A stretch of DNA of 8,909 nt from an uncultured Candidatus Saccharibacteria bacterium (GCA_948511255.1 CAOQNC010000026.1:1-8909), one strand, 5' to 3'; numbered from the stretch's first letter, positions 1 through 5,894 are shown. The notes: generated from the letters alone by a model not told the origin. Numbers and translations are program-made.

Positions 1-711
1 TTCTTGGGGTTTTTCGTAATTATGGAGGTGGCCGGAGCCGGGGATGAATTCGAGTTCGGCGCTAATTTCTTTGGCGAGAGTCTCAGTATTACTTTTGTTG
101 ACGATGCGATCAGATTCGCCGGCAAGAAAAAGAGTGTCTTTCTTGAACGGGAAGTCGGCGACGGAATATTGAGCGGAAAACTTCGCGGATGCATAGACTT
201 CGCGGGCACGCGGGACTTGGTCGCCGCTACATTGATTGGTGATTTTGAGAGCTTCTTTGAAGAGTTTGTGGTCGTGTGGGACGAAGAGGAAGCGGGTGGT
301 GACATAGTCGGTGACTAGGCGAGGTAGACCGGCTGAGAGCGGGACGAGCGGAGCCACGAGCCGGGTGGTGCGAGCGGAGATTGGCGAAAGGAGAATGAGT
401 CTCTCATGAATCAGATCCGGCTTAGTATGAGCGACGGCGGCTGCGACGATAGACCCCATGGAGTGGCCGATGAGGATGGGCTGGTGGATTTCGTGCGAAT
501 CAATAAAACCATGAAGATATGAAACATAGGCTTCGGGTGTGTATTCGGGGAGCGTGGCGCCGCTGAAAGGCGGGATTGGCGGCACAAAAACTTCATAGCC
601 GGCCTCGCGGATGATGCGAGCGACTTCTTTTAGACCAAGCGGTGAGCCACGGAAGCCATGGAGTAGGATGATACTAGGTTTTGTGGAAGATGACGGGTCT
701 TTGTCGGACAT
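1..711 (-). CDS. Alpha/beta-fold serine hydrolase, C-terminus cut by window edge
   Basis: The reading frame opens with ATG at 711 and stays open to base 1, giving 237 visible residues; the protein is therefore missing its extreme C-terminus. The alpha/beta hydrolase pattern is complete in what can be seen: an oxyanion-hole motif LLHGF near residues 16-20, a nucleophile elbow GHSMG with Ser84, an acid in GESD (Asp201) and a histidine in GSGHLH (His228). This is a soluble cytoplasmic enzyme with no signal peptide. The small size and the HGF...GHSMG arrangement resemble RBBP9/YdeN-like or general esterase/lipase-like hydrolases, but the substrate cannot be read from the sequence. The ATG lies 15 bases after the stop of the glutaredoxin gene, so the two are probably co-transcribed. 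No clear Shine-Dalgarno sequence is seen. Family confidence is high; specific function is unknown. Confidence 0.9.
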   Translation of the reverse strand, partial: MSDKDPSSSTKPSIILLHGFRGSPLGLKEVARIIREAGYEVFVPPIPPFSGATLPEYTPEAYVSYLHGFIDSHEIHQPILIGHSMGSIVAAAVAHTKPDLIHERLILLSPISARTTRLVAPLVPLSAGLPRLVTDYVTTRFLFVPHDHKLFKEALKITNQCSGDQVPRAREVYASAKFSAQYSVADFPFKKDTLFLAGESDRIVNKSNTETLAKEISAELEFIPGSGHLHNYEKPQE

Positions 712-726
712 CGGAATAAGTTTTAA

Positions 727-993
727 TTAGGCTGCGGCGTCTTCTTGGTTCTGGCTGTCAGTATTCTCGTCGTCGGCATCTTCGGTTTCCGCGTTAGCTT
801 CGGCGAGGGCGCGTTTAATGGCGGCACGGTCGAAACCGATGATGCGTTCGCCGTTAATTTCGGTAACAGGAACGGCGGTGATGCCAGGCATGGTGGTTGC
901 ATCAATTTCCTGGTATTTAATTCCCTGTTGTTCCAGCCAGTCCATAAGGGCATGGCAGTAAATACAAGTTTTAGTGGTGTATACTTTGATCAT
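727..993 (-). CDS. Glutaredoxin-like thiol-disulfide oxidoreductase with acidic tail
   Basis: An 88-residue protein with the thioredoxin-fold glutaredoxin layout. It starts with a beta strand (IKVYTT), followed by the redox motif C10-I-Y-C13, the cis-proline segment A-V-P42-V, and then NGERIIGFDR, which matches the usual glutathione-binding end of the family. It resembles the NrdH/mycoredoxin-like small glutaredoxins found in many bacteria. The expected role is cytoplasmic reduction of protein disulfides, or electron donation to an enzyme such as ribonucleotide reductase. Which partner it serves is not visible. Residues from about 68 to 88 form an acidic, low-complexity tail (many E, D, N, Q) beyond the normal fold end. 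The ATG at 993 coincides with the predicted transcription start of an extended -10 promoter, so the mRNA may be leaderless. The alpha/beta hydrolase gene follows after 15 bases. Confidence 0.9.
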   Translation of the reverse strand: MIKVYTTKTCIYCHALMDWLEQQGIKYQEIDATTMPGITAVPVTEINGERIIGFDRAAIKRALAEANAETEDADDENTDSQNQEDAAA

Positions 994-999
994 AATTCT

Positions 1000-1008
1000 A
1001 TTATAACA
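1000..1008 (-). promoter_or_regulatory. Extended -10 promoter of the glutaredoxin gene
   Basis: On the minus strand, TG at 1008-1007, one base, then a consensus TATAAT at 1005-1000. Six bases separate the hexamer from the ATG, so a normal start site falls on the A of ATG at 993. No good -35 hexamer is seen 16-18 bases upstream, which is tolerated for extended -10 promoters. Confidence 0.6.
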
Positions 1009-1012
1009 TAGT

Positions 1013-1018
1013 TATAAT
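1013..1018 (+). promoter_or_regulatory. Mirror TATAAT on the plus strand (possible antisense promoter)
   Basis: Because the repeat at 991-1027 is symmetric, the plus strand also carries an extended -10 (TG at 1010-1011 is not conserved; the hexamer TATAAT lies at 1013-1018). The expected start is near 1025, where an ATG is followed by an 9-codon frame to a TAA at 1051-1053. Such a transcript would run antisense into ctpA. This may simply be a by-product of the palindrome. Confidence 0.25.
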
Positions 1019-1036
1019 AGAATTATGCTGCAGCTC

Positions 1037-1072
1037 GTATCACCAAAAGATTAAAATCTTTTGTATAGATAC
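1037..1072 (-). promoter_or_regulatory. AT-rich stem-loop between ctpA and the glutaredoxin gene
   Basis: On the minus strand an inner stem CAAAAGAT / ATCTTTTG (1063-1056 with 1051-1044) closes a TTTA loop. An outer stem GTATC (1072-1068) pairs with GATAC (1041-1037) across a small internal loop. It is not followed by a U-run on the minus strand, so it does not look like an intrinsic terminator for ctpA. It could be a weak RNA structure in read-through transcripts, or a protein-binding site. Confidence 0.45.
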
Positions 1073-1086
1073 TTCGCGCAGTTCAT
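1051..1086 (-). CDS. Possible 11-codon leaderless micro-ORF
   Basis: ATG at 1086 opens a short frame encoding MNCAKYLYKRF and ending in TAA at 1053-1051. The only support is position: an extended -10 (TG, one base, TATAAT) lies exactly six bases upstream, the same spacing seen at the glutaredoxin start, and the stop codon falls inside the loop of the stem-loop at 1044-1063. It could be a leader peptide or pure chance. Nothing in the peptide is recognisable. Confidence 0.2.
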   Translation of the reverse strand: MNCAKYLYKRF

Positions 1087-1092
1087 ATTTTT

Positions 1093-1101
1093 ATTATATC
1101 A
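1093..1101 (-). promoter_or_regulatory. Extended -10 overlapping the ctpA stop codon
   Basis: The TGA stop of ctpA (1101-1099) supplies the TG and the intervening base of an extended -10 followed by TATAAT at 1098-1093. The predicted start is near 1086. It would give a transcript covering the intergenic stem-loop and then the glutaredoxin gene. There is no evident -35 inside the end of ctpA. Confidence 0.4.
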
Positions 1102-2292
1102 CAATTCGAGTTTCTTGGCGGCGTCGAGCTGAGGGTCGCGGCCCATGTTGGTATCATCGTAAGTTAGTTCGACTTCAATATCGGGCGTGATACCTTCACC
1201 ATTAATGCTGGAGCCGTTCGGGGTGTACCAGCGGGCGGTAGTGACTTTGAGGAGGCTGCCTTTCGAGAGGTCGAAGAGGGTTTGGACGACGCCTTTGCCG
1301 AAGGTGGTCTCGCCGAGAATCGTGGCCTTTTTGTAATCTTTGAGCGCGCCGGCGACGATTTCGGAGGCGGAAGCGGTGCTGCCGTTGACGAGGACGATGG
1401 TCGGGATGTCGGCGAGTTTCGCTTGGCCGCGGTTGGCGTAAGTCGTGTCGTGGGTGATACCGTTAGTTTTTTGAACGAGGACGACGTCTCCGTCAACCCA
1501 GAGGGAGAGGAGATCTTTCGCAGCGGAGACATATCCGCCGCCGTTGTTGCGGAGATCGAGGATGACTTTCTTGACATTATGTTTCGGGAATTCGTCAGCT
1601 ACTATCTTCTGGACAAGAGTGCCGGTGTTGCTATCGAAACGAGTGACGGTAATAATGGCGGTCGAGCCGTCGTAAGTGGCGTAGGCGGAGACATTGTTGA
1701 TAGTCTCGCGAGTAAGCTCAAAGGATTTTTCTTCGCCATCGCGGACGACAGTAAGTTTGACCGTAGTTCCGGCGGCGCCACGTAGCTTCGAGGCGATAAC
1801 ATCAGAACCTTCGGCGTAGACTTCTTCGTCGTCAATCTTATAGATGATGTCGCCAGCTTTTATGCCAGCTTTACCAGCGGGGTTGTCGGGAAGGGTGCGG
1901 AGGACGCGGACATAGCCGTCGCGGAGCGCCATTTCGATACCGATGCCGGCGCCGACGTCGCCGTGGAGAGAGGCTTCGTATTCTTTAGCTTCTTTCGGCG
2001 TCATGTAGGCGGTATAAACGTCGCCAACAGCGGCGGCAATCCCCTTTTTTGCGCCTTCGATGATTTCTTCTTTGCTGACTTCGCCGTCATAATTTTGGAC
2101 GAGGGTTGAGTAGACTTCGTCAAGAGCGGACCAGTCGTTCGCAGTTGTCGTTTTGACGCCGAGATAAGGTAAGAAAGTTGAGGAGATATTATTCCAGTTG
2201 ATGCCGACAAAGAGCCCGATGATTAAGGTGACTGCGCCGGTGATGATTGCGCCGCCGAGGCTAACTTGTCGTTCTTCCCATTTTTTAGACAT
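1099..2292 (-). CDS. ctpA: S41-family C-terminal processing peptidase with PDZ domain
   Basis: A 397-residue membrane-anchored serine protease of the CtpA/CtpB/Tsp family. A single N-terminal hydrophobic segment (about 14-31) would anchor it with the catalytic part outside. A helical segment with GAAVGDVYTAYMTP-like family features follows (about 55-105). A PDZ domain spans about 110-195 (GAGIGIE..., GKAGIKAGDIIYKIDD), and the protease core covers about 200-375 (LDLRNNGGG at 246-253, NGSTASASEI, TFGKGVVQ). Ser308 and Lys333 are the expected Ser/Lys dyad; their 25-residue spacing matches that of the family. Length is typical of CtpB-like proteins. It follows the CHAP hydrolase gene but is separated from it by a strong terminator, and it has a TATAAT just ahead of its ATG. 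A role in cleaving or turning over exported wall hydrolases is inferred from context. Confidence 0.95.
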   Translation of the reverse strand: MSKKWEERQVSLGGAIITGAVTLIIGLFVGINWNNISSTFLPYLGVKTTTANDWSALDEVYSTLVQNYDGEVSKEEIIEGAKKGIAAAVGDVYTAYMTPKEAKEYEASLHGDVGAGIGIEMALRDGYVRVLRTLPDNPAGKAGIKAGDIIYKIDDEEVYAEGSDVIASKLRGAAGTTVKLTVVRDGEEKSFELTRETINNVSAYATYDGSTAIITVTRFDSNTGTLVQKIVADEFPKHNVKKVILDLRNNGGGYVSAAKDLLSLWVDGDVVLVQKTNGITHDTTYANRGQAKLADIPTIVLVNGSTASASEIVAGALKDYKKATILGETTFGKGVVQTLFDLSKGSLLKVTTARWYTPNGSSINGEGITPDIEVELTYDDTNMGRDPQLDAAKKLEL

Positions 2293-2299
2293 ATATATT

Positions 2300-2305
2300 A
2301 TTATA
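2300..2305 (-). promoter_or_regulatory. -10 element of ctpA
   Basis: A consensus TATAAT on the minus strand lies seven bases before the ATG at 2292. The predicted start is therefore within one base of the ATG, giving a leaderless or nearly leaderless mRNA. No good -35 hexamer is recognisable at the usual distance. No Shine-Dalgarno sequence precedes the ATG, which is flanked only by A/T. Confidence 0.6.
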
Positions 2306-2335
2306 CTACGTTTTCGGGATAATTTTGGTGTATAG

Positions 2336-2366
2336 AAAAAGTGTTGTAAAAATTACAACACTTTTT
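2336..2366 (-). terminator. Strong hairpin terminator after the CHAP hydrolase gene
   Basis: A perfect 14-bp inverted repeat (2336-2349 with 2353-2366) closes a 3-base loop. On the minus strand the 3' arm ends in UUUUU, giving a typical intrinsic terminator 18 bases after the TAA of the CHAP gene. The arm also carries five A at its 5' end, so it could work in both directions. It isolates ctpA from the ftsE-ftsX-CHAP unit. Confidence 0.85.
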
Positions 2367-2384
2367 ATCGAGGCTATGTGAGGG

Positions 2385-3560
2385 TTACCAGAGACGCTGG
2401 TCGAGGTGGATGTAGCGGTAGAGGGCAGGGTTGACGTTGTAACGGGCGCCGAAGTCACCAGGGAGATGGCTCTTTGAGCTAGCACTGTTGTTATATTCGG
2501 TGAGGTTAATAGTGCCGTTGGCGTTGATACTTTCAACCCACATAACATGTCCGTAAATACCGGATGTGCTGTATGCGATAGTGTGCGGAGCGGGAGTATC
2601 GTTCACGACGTAGCCGGCGCGCTGAGCGCTGTAGCCCCAGCTTTTGGCGTCGCCCCAAGATGAGATATAGATGCCGAAGTATTCCTGTGCTTTCCAGCCG
2701 GCGTAGCTGGTGCATTGGCAGACATAGCCGCCGACGACGATGTACCCGACGTTGTCCTGAGGGCAGCGATGCGCCCAGGGGTAAGAGTTGTAGCCTTCGC
2801 CGACGACGCCGCCATTGTTGTATTGGGCGATTTCGGCAGCAATTTCTTTTTGCATGGTTTCGCGGGCGGCGGCAGCGTCGCGTTCGTAGGCGGCGGAATC
2901 GTTTTCGTAGCGAGCAATAAGTGCTTGCTGTTCGTTGCGGCGATTAGAAATCTCGGTGCGCGTGGCTTCGGCGCTAGCAATTAAAGCATCGACGCTGGAT
3001 TTTTGACGTTCGAGTTCTTCTTTGAGGGTTTTGATAGCTTCAGCGGAAGTGGTGACTTGGGTCTTGGCGTTGGTCTGGCGGGTTTGGCGTTCGGCGAGGT
3101 CGCCAAGAGAGTTGCTACTAGCGAGGACTAAAATTGCGTCAGGCTCTTCGTCAAAGTGCATATCGACGAGGAGCTTTGCGAGGGCGGATTGCTGGAGATT
3201 GAGCTTGGCTTCGTTCAAGATAATTTGGGCTTGGAGATCGTTTGCGATGGCCTGGTTCATGGAGATTTCGTCTTCAAGCATGGCGATTTCGGCGTTCAAA
3301 CGATTGACTTCGTTCTCTAGGGTCTGAGCGCTAGCGGCGAGCTCGCGGGCGCGATTCGCGGAAGCGGTGGCGCGGTCGGAAGCCTCGCGGCAAGCCTGAG
3401 TAACGCAGCCAGCGGGGTAGGCCTGAACCTCTTCGCTAGTTTCAAAGATAAAAGATTCACTAATTAAAATTGCAGAAACTGCTGCGACGATAGCAATAAC
3501 TTTGCGTAGACCAACAGTTTTATGTTTTCGACTTTTTTGGGAGTTTTTGTGAATAGCCAT
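2385..3560 (-). CDS. Secreted coiled-coil CHAP-domain peptidoglycan hydrolase (PcsB-like)
   Basis: A 391-residue exported protein. The N-terminus has a long basic region (K/R-rich, 5-20), a hydrophobic core (21-33) and a possible signal peptidase site after VQA at residue 47; it may instead remain as a membrane anchor. Residues of about 55-245 are heptad-like, Ala/Glu/Gln/Leu-rich and form a long coiled coil broken by a non-helical patch near 133-155. The C-terminal CHAP domain (about 255-391) contains the catalytic C283-T-S-Y-A-G-W motif, His338 in YGHVMW and a polar residue in TEYN (355-356). CHAP enzymes cut peptidoglycan as amidases or endopeptidases. The architecture matches streptococcal PcsB, and EnvC and CwlO-type partners of FtsEX share the coiled-coil-plus-enzyme plan. 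Its place 43 bases after ftsX supports activation through the FtsX outer loop. Its own promoter appears to sit before the ATG. Confidence 0.9.
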   Translation of the reverse strand: MAIHKNSQKSRKHKTVGLRKVIAIVAAVSAILISESFIFETSEEVQAYPAGCVTQACREASDRATASANRARELAASAQTLENEVNRLNAEIAMLEDEISMNQAIANDLQAQIILNEAKLNLQQSALAKLLVDMHFDEEPDAILVLASSNSLGDLAERQTRQTNAKTQVTTSAEAIKTLKEELERQKSSVDALIASAEATRTEISNRRNEQQALIARYENDSAAYERDAAAARETMQKEIAAEIAQYNNGGVVGEGYNSYPWAHRCPQDNVGYIVVGGYVCQCTSYAGWKAQEYFGIYISSWGDAKSWGYSAQRAGYVVNDTPAPHTIAYSTSGIYGHVMWVESINANGTINLTEYNNSASSKSHLPGDFGARYNVNPALYRYIHLDQRLW

Positions 3561-3566
3561 AGTTAA

Positions 3567-3595
3567 TATATATCATGCTTACGCTAAAAAGTAAA
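3567..3595 (-). promoter_or_regulatory. Probable promoter of the CHAP hydrolase gene
   Basis: On the minus strand, TTTACT (3595-3590, four of six matches to the -35 consensus) and TATATA (3572-3567) are 17 bases apart, with TG at 3575-3574 forming an extended -10. The ATG begins six bases after the -10, on the expected start site. It lies in the 43-base gap after ftsX and partly overlaps nothing coding. No Shine-Dalgarno sequence is present before this ATG. Confidence 0.5.
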
Positions 3596-3603
3596 GTTGT
3601 TTT

Positions 3604-4641
3604 CTACTTGAGGTACTTTTGCATGGCGAGGCGGGCGGAGACGGTGCCGATGAGGATGCCAACGCCAACGACGCCGAGATAGACAAGAACGAGTTTGCTG
3701 GTACCCATGAGGTCGGAAACGAGGCTAATGTCGATGCCGTATGAGGCGAGGTTGGGCGCGATAAAACGAAAGCCGATGTAGGCAAGCGTGCTGGCGAGAA
3801 GTCCGGAAATGATGCCGCTGATTTGGGCTTCAATGAGGAAGGGGCCACGGATGAAGCTAGTGTCGGCGCCGACAAGTTTCATCATGTAGATTTCTTCGCG
3901 GCGGGAGAAAATTGCCATGCGGATCGTGTTGAAAATGACGAGGACAGAGATGACGATGAAGATGGCGCCGAGAATGAGGCCGCCGTTTTTGGCGATGGTA
4001 GCCCAGGAGTTGATAGTTTGGATTTCGGCTTGGTTCGCGTCGTAAGTTGGCTCTTTGTCTTCGCTGAGGTTGGCTTGGAAAAGTTCGTTCGTCTCGACGA
4101 TGTTGCGAATACTACTTAAATCGTTTGCATTATAAACCTTAATACGCATGGTGGCTGGCATGGTGCTAAGCATGGTCTGGTACATAGTTTCATCCTGGAA
4201 AGCGGCGAGAAGGTCAGCATTGTCTTTGTTCTCTTCGATTAGGGCGTCGAATTCATCTTGGGAACTGGCGATGTCGACGCTGCTGACGTTGCTGTCGGTG
4301 CGCATTTCGTCGGCCATAGTAGCGAGGACCTCTGGGTCGGTGCCAGGTTGAAAGAAGACGGTGATGTCGATTTTTTGTTGCATAGTTTCGGCGGTGGATG
4401 TTAGGATAAGACTGGCTCCGATGGTGACGAGGAGGATGACGAGCGTCACGGTCATGACGAGCGTTGCTGCGATAGAAAGCCAAATGTTGCGAGTGAAACT
4501 AGCGGCACCATATTTAACGATGCGGCTAGTGTTGCGGCCCCGACTAACGCTACTGTTTTCAACAAGAGTTTTGAGGTGTTCTTTTTGCTTCTCGCGAACA
4601 ACTTTGCTTGGTTTTGACCTGTTTGTAAGTTCTTTCGACAT
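3604..4641 (-). CDS. ftsX: Cell division ABC transporter permease-like protein FtsX
   Basis: A 345-residue membrane protein with the four-helix FtsX layout. It has a basic cytoplasmic N-terminus (1-50), TM1 at about 56-79, a large extracellular loop at about 85-215, TM2 at 219-240, TM3 at 270-292 and TM4 at 315-336. The conserved cytoplasmic stretch FSRREEIYMMKLVGA at 245-259 lies between TM2 and TM3, as in the family. FtsX does not transport a solute; with FtsE it transmits ATP hydrolysis through its outer loop to a wall hydrolase. The gene directly downstream encodes such a hydrolase. The outer loop of about 130 residues is of the size seen in Gram-positive FtsX proteins that bind PcsB-like partners. 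The ATG is 16 bases after the ftsE stop and is preceded by AAAAGG. Confidence 0.95.
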   Translation of the reverse strand: MSKELTNRSKPSKVVREKQKEHLKTLVENSSVSRGRNTSRIVKYGAASFTRNIWLSIAATLVMTVTLVILLVTIGASLILTSTAETMQQKIDITVFFQPGTDPEVLATMADEMRTDSNVSSVDIASSQDEFDALIEENKDNADLLAAFQDETMYQTMLSTMPATMRIKVYNANDLSSIRNIVETNELFQANLSEDKEPTYDANQAEIQTINSWATIAKNGGLILGAIFIVISVLVIFNTIRMAIFSRREEIYMMKLVGADTSFIRGPFLIEAQISGIISGLLASTLAYIGFRFIAPNLASYGIDISLVSDLMGTSKLVLVYLGVVGVGILIGTVSARLAMQKYLK

Positions 4642-4647
4642 ATTCGA

Positions 4648-4653
4648 CCTTTT
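4648..4653 (-). promoter_or_regulatory. Ribosome binding site of ftsX
   Basis: AAAAGG on the minus strand ends six bases before the ftsX ATG. It contrasts with the A/T-only leaders at ftsE, ctpA, the CHAP gene and the glutaredoxin gene, and shows that ftsX is translated by ordinary Shine-Dalgarno initiation inside an operon. Confidence 0.65.
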
Positions 4654-4657
4654 AGGC

Positions 4658-5839
4658 TTAGATTACGCGTTTTTGTTTATTTTTGGGCAAGTTTTTGCGG
4701 CTCGCGACAGCTTGCTTGATGCTGGGGGCGGGTTTTAACTTGACGGTTTGACCGAGACTGAGATTACTGAGCTTTGGCGCAGCCTTGAGGGGTTTGCTAG
4801 CGGTATACCATTGATTGGCGGAGTCGCGGGCGTATTTTTTGGGCGGAGTGGCTGGTTTTTGCGGGGCTGGTTCGGGTTTGACTTGGGCCGGAGCTGGTTT
4901 GCTCTGGTTCTTTTGAGCTTTAGCGGGGTTATTAACGGATTTAGGAGCGGCCTTGGGATTAGATGGGATGGTGGAATGATTGGCTTTGTGATCGATTTTC
5001 ATGGTGTATTGCAAGGAGGAAGTGAGGCGCTGGTTGTTCTTTGGACGACCATTCGGGCGACTATTTAGCGAGGCGACGCGCTGGATAATTGGCTGCTGGC
5101 TGATAATAAGCGGCTGTTCTGGCTCGGGAGCGACTTCTGGTTCGGGCGCGCTATCGAGGCGATAAACACCATGGTATTTTTGGTCGTCGACAATGCGACC
5201 AGCCTTTAAGGTGACGACGCGCTTGCCGAGGTCGTTGACGATATTTTCGTCATGCGTAGTTACGAGGAGGGTTGTGCCGAAATCGTTGATTTTTTGAAGA
5301 AGCTCGATGATTTCTTGGCGAGTGAGCTTGTCGAGATTGCCGGTCGGCTCGTCGGCAATTAGGATTTTTGGTTGGCGCGCAACAGAGCGAGCAATACTAA
5401 CGCGCTGACGTTCCCCACCAGAGAGAGTGGTTGGGAATTTGTTGGCTTTGTTTTCGAGACCGACGAGATCGAGGACTTTTGGGACGGTTTTGTTGATTTC
5501 GCGGTTGCTCATGCCGGCAATTTCGAGAGCAAAAGCGACGTTCTCGAAAACGGTGCGAGTCGGGAGTAGCTTATAATCCTGAAAAACAACACCAAGACGA
5601 CGGCGATAGTGCGGAATGTGGCGACGGCGAACATAATCGAGGTCGATGCCGCCGATGACGATTTTGCCAGAGTCGGGCTGCTCTTCCTTTGTGATCATTT
5701 TAATCAAAGTAGATTTACCAGCACCGGATTTGCCGACCAAAAAAACGAACTCATGCGGCTCGATATGGAGAGAAATATTATCGAGCGCCGGTTCCTCATC
5801 TCCTGGGTAGGTCTTAGTTACGCGGTCGAGCAAGATCAT
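4658..5839 (-). CDS. ftsE: Cell division ATPase FtsE with long Pro/Lys-rich C-terminal tail
   Basis: A 393-residue protein beginning MILLDRVTK. The ABC ATPase domain fills about 1-228 and is complete: Walker A GKSGAGKS (36-43), Q-loop VVFQD with Gln87, signature LSGGE (139-143), Walker B ILIADE (159-164) and H-loop His196 in TTHD. FtsE is normally about 220-230 residues. Here the frame continues for about 164 more: first an acidic PEPE segment (about 231-242), then a low-complexity Pro/Ala/Lys/Gln/Asn-rich stretch, ending strongly basic (KNLPKNKQKRVI). The tail is in frame up to a TAA 16 bases before ftsX, so it is not an obvious annotation error. FtsE pairs with FtsX at the inner membrane and drives activation of wall hydrolases. 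The start at 5839 was preferred to an in-frame ATG at 5857 because the six codons between them consist of promoter sequence. Confidence 0.93.
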   Translation of the reverse strand: MILLDRVTKTYPGDEEPALDNISLHIEPHEFVFLVGKSGAGKSTLIKMITKEEQPDSGKIVIGGIDLDYVRRRHIPHYRRRLGVVFQDYKLLPTRTVFENVAFALEIAGMSNREINKTVPKVLDLVGLENKANKFPTTLSGGERQRVSIARSVARQPKILIADEPTGNLDKLTRQEIIELLQKINDFGTTLLVTTHDENIVNDLGKRVVTLKAGRIVDDQKYHGVYRLDSAPEPEVAPEPEQPLIISQQPIIQRVASLNSRPNGRPKNNQRLTSSLQYTMKIDHKANHSTIPSNPKAAPKSVNNPAKAQKNQSKPAPAQVKPEPAPQKPATPPKKYARDSANQWYTASKPLKAAPKLSNLSLGQTVKLKPAPSIKQAVASRKNLPKNKQKRVI

Positions 5840-5845
5840 ACTATT

Positions 5846-5874
5846 ATAATACCACAAGAATTATCGAGCGGCAA
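5846..5874 (-). promoter_or_regulatory. Promoter of ftsE
   Basis: On the minus strand, TTGCCG (5874-5869, four of six -35 matches) is followed after 17 bases by TATTAT (5851-5846). Six bases later comes the ATG at 5839, so the expected transcription start is the start codon itself. An overlapping TATAAT at 5848-5843 would place the start inside the gene and is less likely. The 55-base gap after prfB contains no terminator, so read-through from murL-murD-prfB is also possible. Confidence 0.6.
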
Positions 5875-5894
5875 GACGTTTGTGTTTATAAGTT

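Larger units (their letters stand above)
991..1027. repeat. Perfect 17-bp inverted repeat across the glutaredoxin start
   Basis: The left arm at 991-1007 (CATAATTCTATTATAAC) is matched exactly by its reverse complement at 1011-1027, with a 3-base spacer at 1008-1010. The repeat contains TATAAT on both strands and its left end includes the ATG of the glutaredoxin gene. Possible roles are an operator for a dimeric repressor overlapping the promoter, or a symmetric bidirectional promoter. A transcript starting at 993 would contain essentially none of the repeat, so an RNA hairpin role is unlikely for that transcript. It would matter only for read-through from ctpA. Confidence 0.85.

Noticed and set aside
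4..318. Plus-strand open frame of 104 codons at the left edge
   Set aside because: It is antisense to the alpha/beta hydrolase, whose Asp and His catalytic residues are encoded in this same stretch on the minus strand.
1044..1063. AT-rich hairpin as a terminator for ctpA
   Set aside because: On the minus strand it is followed by GTGATACGAGC, not a U-run, and the stem has almost no G-C pairs. A true terminator in this window (2336-2366) looks quite different.
1282..1785. Long plus-strand open frame of 167 codons opposite ctpA
   Set aside because: It is a shadow of the G+C-biased third positions of ctpA. Its translation has no recognisable fold, and the minus-strand protein has full catalytic motifs.
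2385..3560. Lipoprotein signal in the CHAP protein (Cys52 after YPAG)
   Set aside because: The hydrophobic core ends almost 20 residues earlier and the position -3 residue is Pro, so it does not fit a lipobox.
5840..5857. Upstream ATG at 5857 as the ftsE start (adds MWYYNS)
   Set aside because: The six extra codons are made of the TATTATAAT promoter sequence, and FtsE proteins normally begin directly with the beta strand seen in MILLDRVTK.
5840..5894. Terminator between prfB and ftsE
   Set aside because: No inverted repeat with a U-run is present in these 55 bases, so only a promoter could be supported.
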